Origin: an uncultured Clostridia bacterium
Lineage (GTDB): Bacteria; Bacillota; Clostridia; Christensenellales; Borkfalkiaceae
Direction of reading: 5' to 3'
Assembly: GCA_947598205.1 (NCBI GenBank)
Contig: CANQFB010000002.1
Span: 1-64,000, forward strand
DNA: 64,000 nucleotides
A program made the position numbers and the translations under genes. Below are positions 1-7,326 of this stretch, piece by piece. The notes beneath the pieces are model-generated. The model made no database searches and was not told where the DNA came from. It saw only the letters and a program-made list of their open reading frames with translations. Within the stretch, counting starts at the first letter, position 1; each line of letters begins with the position of its first letter.

Positions 1-366
<366 letters not shown>

Positions 367-393
367 CGCGTTTCCTCCTTATATGTAAAGTCG

Positions 394-681
394 TTACTCG
401 GTTTTCTTCATCGCCTCCAATTCCGAGGGGAAGAAGTCATCGTACCCGTCCATAATCTTACCGAGTGATAGATCATGTTCGGCGGCATCGTCCAACAAGG
501 CTTTGTAGCCTGCTTCGATCAGTTGGACTTTGGTATAGCCATACTTTTCGAGAAAAGCATTTATCTGTTCCGCTTTCTCGCGGGGAACGCTCGTTCCCCA
601 AGTGGCGTTTTTCGCTTTGCGCTCCGCTTTGTGCTTCTCTTCATAACGCTTGTCCTTGACAGACCTCGGTTTCTTTTCCAT
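394..681 (-). CDS. Small ribbon-helix-helix-like protein of a mobile element
   Basis: 95 residues. I start at the ATG at 681 because GGAGG lies 5 bases upstream; an ATG at 705 has no such site. The N-terminus is very basic (EKKPRSVKDKRYEEKHKAERKAK). It is followed by a segment, TSVPREKAEQINAFLEKYGY, of the kind seen in Arc/MetJ-type ribbon-helix-helix proteins: a short beta strand and two helices. The C-terminus is acidic. Such small proteins in integrative elements often bind the transfer or partition site. The specific family is not recognised, and DNA binding is an inference from shape only. Confidence 0.55.
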   Translation of the reverse strand: MEKKPRSVKDKRYEEKHKAERKAKNATWGTSVPREKAEQINAFLEKYGYTKVQLIEAGYKALLDDAAEHDLSLGKIMDGYDDFFPSELEAMKKTE

Positions 682-784
682 AATAACCTCCGTGAAACAT
701 ATCAATCGTATTCATACGACACATATATTTTACACTATCTCAGCCGAAGAGTCAAGGAGTTTGCGCTATGAATCTACGCTATTT

Positions 785-1216
785 TTATTTGCCCAATAAT
801 TTCAGCCCTTCAAGTTCATAGTTCTCCAAATAATCGGGCGTACACGCATAGCAACCTTCCGTAAACGATTTGCCGAATTCGTCCGCACAGGCGTTGAAGA
901 TCGAAGAGAGCATCGACTTGTTGATGGTCGCGTTCAGATTTACTTCATTCAAGAGTTGGATGAGCAGTTTGCAGAACTCTCGCGGCGCGCCTTCCTGCGT
1001 GAATACTTCAAGCTCTTTCGACGCGGGCGGCAGTTCCACTTCTCCGCTTAACTCTTTGCGTAGAGCGGGGAGTCCGTAGAACAGCGCCGAGCATATCACT
1101 TTGTTGAAGTTGTTGTACTCAGGGTACTGCATGATCTCGTCTATCTGCTCCAATAGCGATATGTCCGTAATGCGGATATGGCGATCCGCGCTCTTTTCCG
1201 TTTCTTTCTTCTTCAT
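785..1216 (-). CDS. Hypothetical accessory protein, ribbon-helix-helix-like N-terminus
   Basis: 143 residues, ATG preceded by AGGAGG. The first 50 residues (DRHIRITDISLLEQIDEIM then NFNKVICSALFYGLPALR) have the pattern of a DNA-binding ribbon-helix-helix domain; the remaining 90 residues are helical and unrecognised. It lies between the other small basic protein and the hairpin element at 1255-1333, in the same orientation as the recombinase. This suits a copy-control, partition or mobilisation accessory role, but nothing in the sequence proves it. Confidence 0.5.
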   Translation of the reverse strand: MKKKETEKSADRHIRITDISLLEQIDEIMQYPEYNNFNKVICSALFYGLPALRKELSGEVELPPASKELEVFTQEGAPREFCKLLIQLLNEVNLNATINKSMLSSIFNACADEFGKSFTEGCYACTPDYLENYELEGLKLLGK

Positions 1217-1254
1217 TTATCCTCCTGTAGTTGTCTTTGAATGTCCCAAAGGGG

Positions 1255-1333
1255 AAGGCGGGTTTCCCGCTTGCCCCCAAACCTCGAAAGTGGGAATTTG
1301 CCCACTTTCCTTATCCTGCTTCCCTTTTTTCCG
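1255..1333 (-). repeat. Two-hairpin element, copy A (inverted relative to copy B)
   Basis: Read on the minus strand this holds GGGAAGCAGGATAAGGAAAGTG, a hairpin GAAAGTGGG / CCCACTTTC with a 6-base loop, then CAAGCGGGAAACCCGCCTT, itself a GCGGG/CCCGC hairpin. The same arrangement occurs on the plus strand at 2662-2734. The two copies flank the DUF6291-like gene and the hairpin array as inverted repeats. The stem of the first hairpin differs between copies but stays paired, which suggests that structure is conserved. Confidence 0.75.
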
Positions 1334-1369
1334 AAAACCGTCCCACTTTTGCTTTCCGTTTGCTTGTCG

Positions 1370-2080
1370 TTACGACCTCGTAATTTCATTGTAATGGGAC
1401 AGGACTTTGTAGAGGCTCGAGCAGTTTCGGTATTCCTCGCTCTTCCCCAAGCCGATGTCTAACCATACCCAATCTACGCCATTCAAAAGCGATTTCCGCG
1501 AAGCGTACAAGTCGTTTTGGATATGCGGATGCAAGCGCATAAACTCGTCGAAGTCGATGCCGACGCCGCTCTTTGTCTGTTCGTTGATCTGTTCGTCCGT
1601 AACCTTTACGCGCGGCGCGTTCCCGCCGATCTTCCCAACCTTACTGCGTGTTTTGGAAAGCTGTAACTTCCGTTTTGCGAGTTTGTAATAGGTGTCCACG
1701 GGGGATATAAGTTTGAGCGGTTCTTGCTCGTTCAAAGCATAATTGTAGACCGCTCTTATAAACTGTCCCGCTTGCTTGTCATCCATGAGAGGCAACGCCT
1801 CATAGAAGTTTCGGTGGAACATAAAGTGCTTCATCTGCCTGTTCAAACCCTTCGGTGTTCGCCCGCTTTCTTGCGCTTCTTTGTCCACGCAGAGGGTGTC
1901 TACAATGTTCCCCCAAAGATAGACGAGTTTCTTATCCGTGAACGTGGGCGGCGTGTCCTCAAACGCATACGCGCACATGGCGCGAAGCAGTTTGCCGCGT
2001 TCTTCGTCCGTAAGCGTATCCATAAGTTCCGCATACAAGTCATAGAACGTGAATTTTGTGAGTTGTGTTTTTCCTTCCAT
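1370..2080 (-). CDS. DUF6291-like protein, two tandem domains
   Basis: 236 residues, start ATG with AGGAGG upstream. Residues about 9-80 (FYDLYAELMDTLTDEERGKL, then LRAMCAYAFEDTPP) match the pattern I know from DUF6291 proteins of phages and integrative elements, and residues about 87-150 repeat it (NFYEALPLMDDKQAGQFIRA, then YNYALNEQEP), ending in SKVGKIGGNA. The C-terminal 80 residues, after a short linker, are unrecognised. Members often sit near replication or integration modules; the molecular role is not known to me. The repeated domain inside one protein is seen directly; family naming is from memory. Confidence 0.65.
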   Translation of the reverse strand: MEGKTQLTKFTFYDLYAELMDTLTDEERGKLLRAMCAYAFEDTPPTFTDKKLVYLWGNIVDTLCVDKEAQESGRTPKGLNRQMKHFMFHRNFYEALPLMDDKQAGQFIRAVYNYALNEQEPLKLISPVDTYYKLAKRKLQLSKTRSKVGKIGGNAPRVKVTDEQINEQTKSGVGIDFDEFMRLHPHIQNDLYASRKSLLNGVDWVWLDIGLGKSEEYRNCSSLYKVLSHYNEITRS

Positions 2081-2158
2081 ATTACCTCCTAAAATTTGTA
2101 GTTCGCCGCTGTTTACTGACTGTGGCGGAAGTCAAAAATCCCGCATTTGAATCACCTT

Positions 2159-2537
2159 CTACTATGGTATGGGGAACATTTTGGTGTAATTGTTCACACG
2201 AATTTTTTTCTCCCACTTTGGTATGGCGGAATTATTTCGCATTTGATACGCTTTTCTCGTCATTTTTATATGGGTGAACTTTTACGGCAGATGTAACATT
2301 AAAGTTTTCTTGCCGTTGCGAAGTCGTTCGCTTCACACTTTTATATGGGTGAATCTTTTTGAGGTTCGCAACCTCAAAGTTTTCAGATTGCGGCTTAATC
2401 ATCGCTTCATACCCCTCACTTTGGTATGGCGGAATTTTTTTGCGGTTTGCAACATCGAATCGCAAAAATTTTTTCTCCCACTTTGGTATGGTTGAATTTT
2501 TTCGGCAAATGCAACATCAAACCGTAAAATTTTTGTA
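2159..2537 (-). repeat. Six degenerate repeats, each able to form a hairpin
   Basis: On the plus strand a core close to CACTTTGGTATGGCGGAATT recurs at about 2165, 2214, 2264, 2338, 2419 and 2479. Four units then carry a loop sequence like GCAACATC between complementary arms: ACGGCA/TGCCGT, TTGAGGTT/AACCTCAA, TTTGCG/CGCAAA and CGG/CCG. Arms differ between units yet still pair. Unit spacing is uneven (about 50-82 bases). The block lies directly upstream of the DUF6291-like gene. On the minus strand part of it reads as a 77-codon open frame with a repeated NFxVxxxxKIxPYxS pattern, but frame breaks between units argue against coding. Confidence 0.65.
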
Positions 2538-2586
2538 TTTCCCGCGCTGAGAACATCGCCGTGCAATACCCCTTCACTAAGAAGGG

Positions 2587-2605
2587 CGATTTTCGGGCAA
2601 AATCG
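2587..2605. other. Small hairpin in the 2.54-2.79 kb gene-free stretch
   Basis: CGATTTT / AAAATCG with a 5-base loop, enclosed by GGGC/GCCC. The stretch from 2538 to 2791 has no gene; besides this hairpin it contains only copy B of the two-hairpin element. Confidence 0.4.
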
Positions 2606-2661
2606 TAGCCCCTAAATCGAAAATTTCATCAAAATTTCTTATTTGACCTGTGGCAAATTTG

Positions 2662-2734
2662 CCGAAATGGGGAAGCAGGATAAGGAAAGTGCCACAACGC
2701 ACTTTCGACCGTCAACAAGCGGGAAACCCGCCTT
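2662..2734 (+). repeat. Two-hairpin element, copy B
   Basis: Shares GGGAAGCAGGATAAGGAAAG, CACTTTCGA and CAAGCGGGAAACCCGCCTT with copy A at 1255-1333. Its first hairpin is GAAAGTGC / GCACTTTC with loop CACAAC. Where copy A has G-C pairs, copy B has a C-G pair, so base pairing is kept while the sequence changed. Confidence 0.75.
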
Positions 2735-2791
2735 TAAAAGTAACATTACACCCACAATATTTTAGAAAACTAAATATTTGTTTTAGAAGTG

Positions 2792-2820
2792 TTGACATAT
2801 GAAGTAAAATGGTGTAAAAT
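2792..2820 (+). promoter_or_regulatory. Sigma-A promoter for the XRE-HAD operon
   Basis: TTGACA (2792-2797), 17-base spacer, TAAAAT (2815-2820). The ribosome site AGGAGG at 2827-2832 and ATG at 2841 follow. Near-consensus. Confidence 0.85.
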
Positions 2821-2840
2821 TTTGGCAGGAGGGATTTATA

Positions 2841-3059
2841 ATGGTGAGCTACAATCTGTTATGGAAAACTTTGATTGATAGACATAAAAAAAAGACGGAC
2901 TTGATTGCGGAAGTTGGCATTAGCTCTGCAACACTAGCAAAACTAAGTAAAAACGAATATGTCAGCATGGAAACAATTGTAAAAATTTGCAATTGGCTTC
3001 ACTGTACAATCTCTGACATTTGCGTTATTGTTGATGCAAAACATGAGGTATGTTTATGA
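2841..3059 (+). CDS. XRE-family regulator, YozG type
   Basis: 72 residues, a single Cro/C1-type helix-turn-helix. The pattern YNLLWKTLIDRHKKKTDLIA, then ISSATLAKLSKNEYVSMETI and ICNWLHCTISDI, is that of the short YozG-like regulators common in clostridial mobile DNA. Its stop overlaps the next ATG (ATGA), so the pair is one operon. Such regulators commonly repress their own operon; this is inferred, and no operator was identified. Confidence 0.85.
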   Translation: MVSYNLLWKTLIDRHKKKTDLIAEVGISSATLAKLSKNEYVSMETIVKICNWLHCTISDICVIVDAKHEVCL

Positions 3060-4171
3060 CAAAAACTATGACGAAACATGATAAAATATTTTTTTGCAGA
3101 TTGTTTTGTTATGCGATGGATTTCTTTGGCATAAAAGCAAAGTCATTGTGTAATGCTGCAGATGATGAATTTACAGAGTCATCTGTCTCATCTTGGCGGA
3201 CAAGAAATCCTCCAGGCGCAGAAATAGAATTTCAGTCTTTGGTAAAAGCTGTAAAAATTTGCCTTGACAACAAACATGCAGGTGATTATTATGATAAGAA
3301 AAAATATGTAGAAGATCTAAAATCAATAATATCCGATTACCATTGTACTATCCCTGAATTTATAGTTAAGTGGACAGATTATTCAATAATCGATTTGGCG
3401 GTTAGAACGATTGAATTTGCCTACTCGCAACCTAGGCTCATATCCAACAAAGTAATCTCAAAGACTGAGACATTAACGGTACACGGCGTATCTCGTTCTT
3501 ACGCAAGAACGGAAGCGGTCGTTTTTGATTTTGATGGAACACTGACAACTACGAATAAAGTTAGGACAACATGGGAATCCATTTGGACCATGCTAGGATA
3601 TTCGGTTGATGAATGTATAAATCTTCATTTAAAATTCAGTAATGGCGAAATCACACATGAACAGTGGTGTTTATTTACCGAAGAAAAATTTAAGGCTAAA
3701 CATTTACATAGAGACCAATTGGTGCCGCTAATTGAAAGTACGCAGCTTATCCAAGATATTGATAAAGTGTTTTTGGAGCTTGATCGTCGGGGCATTCAAG
3801 TATACATTGTTTCTGGCTCTATCAAATACATAATTCGTCGATGTCTTGCTGGGCTCGTAGAATATGTATCAGGGGGTATTGATGCAAACACCTTCGATTT
3901 TGATGAAGATGGTTATCTTTCTCACATAATAGGAACTGCTTATGATTTTGAAGGCAAAGCGGCCCGCATCACAAATATTGCGACCGACATGAAGATAGAC
4001 CCCAATCAAATTTTATTTATAGGTAATTCATTAAACGATGAATGGGCGCATACTTCAGGCGCTCGTACACTTGCAATCAATCCAAAAAACACAAATATGT
4101 TCAACAAAGCCATCTGGGATGACTGTATTGTTCACTGTGAATCTTTGCTTGAGATTTTAAAATTTATTTAA
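3056..4171 (+). CDS. HTH-HAD fusion: N-terminal helix-turn-helix-like region plus HAD phosphatase
   Basis: 371 residues from the ATG at 3056, chosen over 3050 because it gives ATGA overlap and 7-base spacing to GAGG. Residues about 10-60 (FCYAMDFFGIKAKSLCNAA, then SSVSSWRTRNPP) look like a helix-turn-helix. The C-terminal 220 residues are a HAD hydrolase of the phosphoserine-phosphatase type: DFDGT with Asp158 and Asp160, VSGS (motif II), and GNSLNDEW (motif IV). HAD enzymes hydrolyse phosphate esters through a phospho-aspartate. The substrate is unknown. Coupling to an XRE gene inside an accessory island suggests a stress or defence role, without proof. The gene is AT-rich compared with the core. 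Confidence 0.75.
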   Translation: MTKTMTKHDKIFFCRLFCYAMDFFGIKAKSLCNAADDEFTESSVSSWRTRNPPGAEIEFQSLVKAVKICLDNKHAGDYYDKKKYVEDLKSIISDYHCTIPEFIVKWTDYSIIDLAVRTIEFAYSQPRLISNKVISKTETLTVHGVSRSYARTEAVVFDFDGTLTTTNKVRTTWESIWTMLGYSVDECINLHLKFSNGEITHEQWCLFTEEKFKAKHLHRDQLVPLIESTQLIQDIDKVFLELDRRGIQVYIVSGSIKYIIRRCLAGLVEYVSGGIDANTFDFDEDGYLSHIIGTAYDFEGKAARITNIATDMKIDPNQILFIGNSLNDEWAHTSGARTLAINPKNTNMFNKAIWDDCIVHCESLLEILKFI

Positions 4172-4235
4172 TATAGCCAACCACAACAATACGGTCAACT
4201 ACAGTAAATTTGTTTTTCGCTACATATTTGCTACA

Positions 4236-4264
4236 TTGACATGAGTTAGCCAGTGAAATATAAT
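4236..4264 (+). promoter_or_regulatory. Sigma-A promoter for the lectin-toxin-immunity operon
   Basis: TTGACA (4236-4241), 17-base spacer, TATAAT (4259-4264): perfect hexamers at ideal spacing, about 48 bases before the start codon at 4312. Confidence 0.9.
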
Positions 4265-4311
4265 GATTGTGTCAATATGGCATAGCCCAATCTTTTCAAG
4301 GAGAACAGCAC

Positions 4312-7300
4312 ATGAAAAACGATTTAGTGAAAAAGGGAATCTTGGCGACGTTAACACTGTGTTTGACTTTCAGCATAGTAGCACTTATCGGAACTTTGGT
4401 ATTTGATAAAAAGATTGTATATGCCACTGAGAACTGGACTTATATGAATGATCTTTCCGGAAGTTATACAATCCAATCGGCCGACCCGAATTTTAAAGGT
4501 AAGGAGTTTGATATTGTAGGAGGAGCTACATCCACTAAAGATTCAAACGCTCCCTATCTTATAGTATACGATCAATCTTCCGTACCGCAGGCAAACCATC
4601 GCTTTTCTTTCATGCCGTTGGAGGTTGTTGGCGGGAAAACCGTATATGCAATCACATCAGCAATTGACAATAACGGTCGAATTGATGTGCAAAACGGAAT
4701 TTTTGCTAATAATCAACCAATCTGGTTCTATAACCAAGATGGAGATAGCAAGGGCAATGCTGCTCAGCGATGGTATGTCAAAACAAACGACGGCGGAAAG
4801 ACGGTACAAATTGAACTGGCAGCAGACACACAGTTTGTTATTGGGATTGGCTCTGCTCAAATAAATGGGCATAACACCATTCGGTTACTAACGAACACGG
4901 GGGCGAATAGCAGCAAATGGAAGCTTATGCCTGTTGCGGGAGATTTTGGTGTCAACACTCGTACATATATTATGGATGACAATTCAGGTTACGAATCCAC
5001 CGCTGATGAGCGTTGGAGATTTTTAAGTCCCCTCGATGACTCAAGCCAGTCGCGCATTTCTGATATAGTTAGTATTGGTGTGCATGGGGATGGGGTACAA
5101 AAGACTAAATATAACGATATTATGGCTTTTAGTATACCTTTTGATTCCAAATTTTATATTGATACTAGCTTCAATTATTCCAATTCAATATATGCCAATT
5201 GGACACGTAATCTTCCGCTTGGAAAAATGAGTAATAGCGGAGGAACTCAATTAGACTGGATGTTATCTAGTGACACATATACATTTCAAACGACATCGGA
5301 CAATGGAGAAAACCACGAGGTTGGTCTTGGGGCAGTGGTAATTGAATTGTCGGATGATAATTCAACTTGGGAAAAATACCGAATGTTTAGCTTTACGTCT
5401 GATATGGAGTCTGATGTCTGGGAGATATCTGGATTCCGGGTTTCTAGCGGAGTTTATGTGAGGGTGTCATACCTGTTTGAGATATATTGCCATTGGACGA
5501 CATGGCAAAGAGATTTTTTGTGGTGGGGACACGATGTTGATCATTACGAATATAAAAATGTAAAAGAGATTTCGGATACATTTTTTGTATCTGTAGACGG
5601 CTTTAGCGATGGATCTGATTTTGGCGTTATATCCGTAAAGAACCTCACTCCGGCAAATTCGCAAAACTACGAATGTGAAGGCTTTTCTCAAGAAGATTTG
5701 AAAAAAGCCGAAACTTTAACTGATGGCGCCCAGACCACAACGGGGTTCAAGATTGAATCGTTATTCCCGTCAAGCGGATATAAAATAGAAGTCGCCAAGG
5801 ACGACGAGAAATTTACAACAGTTTTTTCTGGCTATTCGACAACTGCGAGTGGGTGTTATAAGATAAGAGCGACCTCTAGATTTGGGACGCAAAAGATTAT
5901 CACGGTATATGTATGTTCAGATGACATAACTAAGGCATATTTTGGTGTACCATTTGCTTCTATCCCGAACGAGGATGCAATGATTCAAGGGATAAGATTT
6001 TTTGCTGGCTCTAACGAATATTTAGAGGATATTGGTCTAGATACTACTTACGGATGGGCGAAGGTGCCTGTTTATTTGAAAGGTTGCTCAATAAACATTA
6101 AATCGACTGCACGGCTATCATCTTTGATAGGGACTATAACTTATGAGGGACTGGACGGAGCAGGATCGATAGAGGTGCCCGCACAAAAGTCAACGGTATC
6201 CATTCCGCTTCAGATTCCTGGTTTTTATTGCGTTAATCTCGCGACGTGCAATAACGATGGCGATATCACCCATTTTAGTGCAAACTTCTGGGTAGTGGAT
6301 CATTCGATTGGACCCGAAATCAATAAACAACTTTTCTCTCTTACACATGAGACGTATGACCTAATACCCGTTTACTATAGCGTGGATATGCCCCGTGGAC
6401 CCTATACTTATATTGATGAGAACGAAAATGCGGTTGAAAAACAGGGTGTCCTCAGGTATGCTTTTTCGACATATAGCGCGGCGCTAGATTTTTCACTTCG
6501 GATTCAAAAGGAATATGCATACCGATTAGATAATGGCATGTTTAGATACTTAAATGCAAAGAGCCCCAATGCCCCGCTGAGTGAATTTGAAGTTTTTGAA
6601 GAGATGTATCGTGTTGCAAAAGAAAATGTTAAACTGAATTATTTTTCGCACTCAAATTTGATTTCCATGGTTGGTACAGATACAGCAGGTATTATAAGTA
6701 ATAAAGGCTATGTTTATTACTTGGGCGAAGAAGCGTTCAACGGCGATGCTAAAAATGCCGCACCTATAGTCGCCTTGAATAAGGCAGAACGCGATGCACT
6801 GACGGCACGACAGGGCTTTCTAAATAATTTTACATTCGTTTCTATGCCGCTCGACAGCTATTCGGTGAAACTCATTTCTATAGATGGAACAGAGTATGAA
6901 ATTGCATATGATATTCCTGTTGGAGAGCAACTGATAAAGCTCGGAGCAAAAACGGGTATCTATACAGTGGTGGAGACATCTGCGTTTGGCGTTACGACAC
7001 AATATACCGGAGTCTACATCAATCAAAGCGAGCCGACTGAAATGGTTGTTGATTTGTTACTAGGGGCACAATCCGAAAAAATTTCCTACAATCAAAATGG
7101 AGAGGTCTACAGGTGCAAAGGTGGATTCACACTTGTGTCAGCGAAAGATGCATTTGACACACACGGGCTAATCTGTGTGACCTATAATCGTAGCGAAACT
7201 CCTATCGATATTGCAAGACTATCCAATGTGACATTTGACCAAACAGGAACTTATCTAATAAAGGTCGAGGATCGGTTTGGAAGAAATTATCAATTCACCA

Positions 7301-7314
7301 TCGTGGTGGACTAG
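4312..7314 (+). CDS. Large secreted protein with ricin-B-lectin-like and Ig-like domains
   Basis: 1000 residues; start chosen at the ATG with AAGGAG upstream rather than 4267. Basic n-region and hydrophobic stretch (residues 10-30) ending near VYA give a signal peptide or N-terminal anchor. Residues about 45-205 follow a ricin-B-lectin pattern: repeated hydrophobic-Q-W units such as QANHRFSFMPLEVVGGKTVY, NQPIWFYNQ, AAQRWYV and SSKWKLMP. The rest is beta-rich, with several segments that look like Ig-like modules (YKIRATSRFGTQKIITVYV, YLIKVEDRFGRNYQFTIVV at the end). No catalytic motif was seen. It is first in an operon 12 bases upstream of the lipoprotein-toxin gene, so it may be a surface adhesin or a delivery partner. 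That role is inferred. Codon and base use are AT-rich compared with the core genes. Confidence 0.7.
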   Translation: MKNDLVKKGILATLTLCLTFSIVALIGTLVFDKKIVYATENWTYMNDLSGSYTIQSADPNFKGKEFDIVGGATSTKDSNAPYLIVYDQSSVPQANHRFSFMPLEVVGGKTVYAITSAIDNNGRIDVQNGIFANNQPIWFYNQDGDSKGNAAQRWYVKTNDGGKTVQIELAADTQFVIGIGSAQINGHNTIRLLTNTGANSSKWKLMPVAGDFGVNTRTYIMDDNSGYESTADERWRFLSPLDDSSQSRISDIVSIGVHGDGVQKTKYNDIMAFSIPFDSKFYIDTSFNYSNSIYANWTRNLPLGKMSNSGGTQLDWMLSSDTYTFQTTSDNGENHEVGLGAVVIELSDDNSTWEKYRMFSFTSDMESDVWEISGFRVSSGVYVRVSYLFEIYCHWTTWQRDFLWWGHDVDHYEYKNVKEISDTFFVSVDGFSDGSDFGVISVKNLTPANSQNYECEGFSQEDLKKAETLTDGAQTTTGFKIESLFPSSGYKIEVAKDDEKFTTVFSGYSTTASGCYKIRATSRFGTQKIITVYVCSDDITKAYFGVPFASIPNEDAMIQGIRFFAGSNEYLEDIGLDTTYGWAKVPVYLKGCSINIKSTARLSSLIGTITYEGLDGAGSIEVPAQKSTVSIPLQIPGFYCVNLATCNNDGDITHFSANFWVVDHSIGPEINKQLFSLTHETYDLIPVYYSVDMPRGPYTYIDENENAVEKQGVLRYAFSTYSAALDFSLRIQKEYAYRLDNGMFRYLNAKSPNAPLSEFEVFEEMYRVAKENVKLNYFSHSNLISMVGTDTAGIISNKGYVYYLGEEAFNGDAKNAAPIVALNKAERDALTARQGFLNNFTFVSMPLDSYSVKLISIDGTEYEIAYDIPVGEQLIKLGAKTGIYTVVETSAFGVTTQYTGVYINQSEPTEMVVDLLLGAQSEKISYNQNGEVYRCKGGFTLVSAKDAFDTHGLICVTYNRSETPIDIARLSNVTFDQTGTYLIKVEDRFGRNYQFTIVVD

Positions 7315-7326
7315 GGAGGAAATATT

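Noticed and set aside
2232..2465. 77-codon repeat protein on the minus strand (NFxVxxxxKIxPYxS units)
   Set aside because: Neighbouring units fall into other frames and the pattern follows from the hairpin repeats; no ribosome site.
2159..2537. CRISPR array
   Set aside because: Units differ in length, repeats are only loosely similar, spacers are not unique sequences of constant size, and no cas gene is present.
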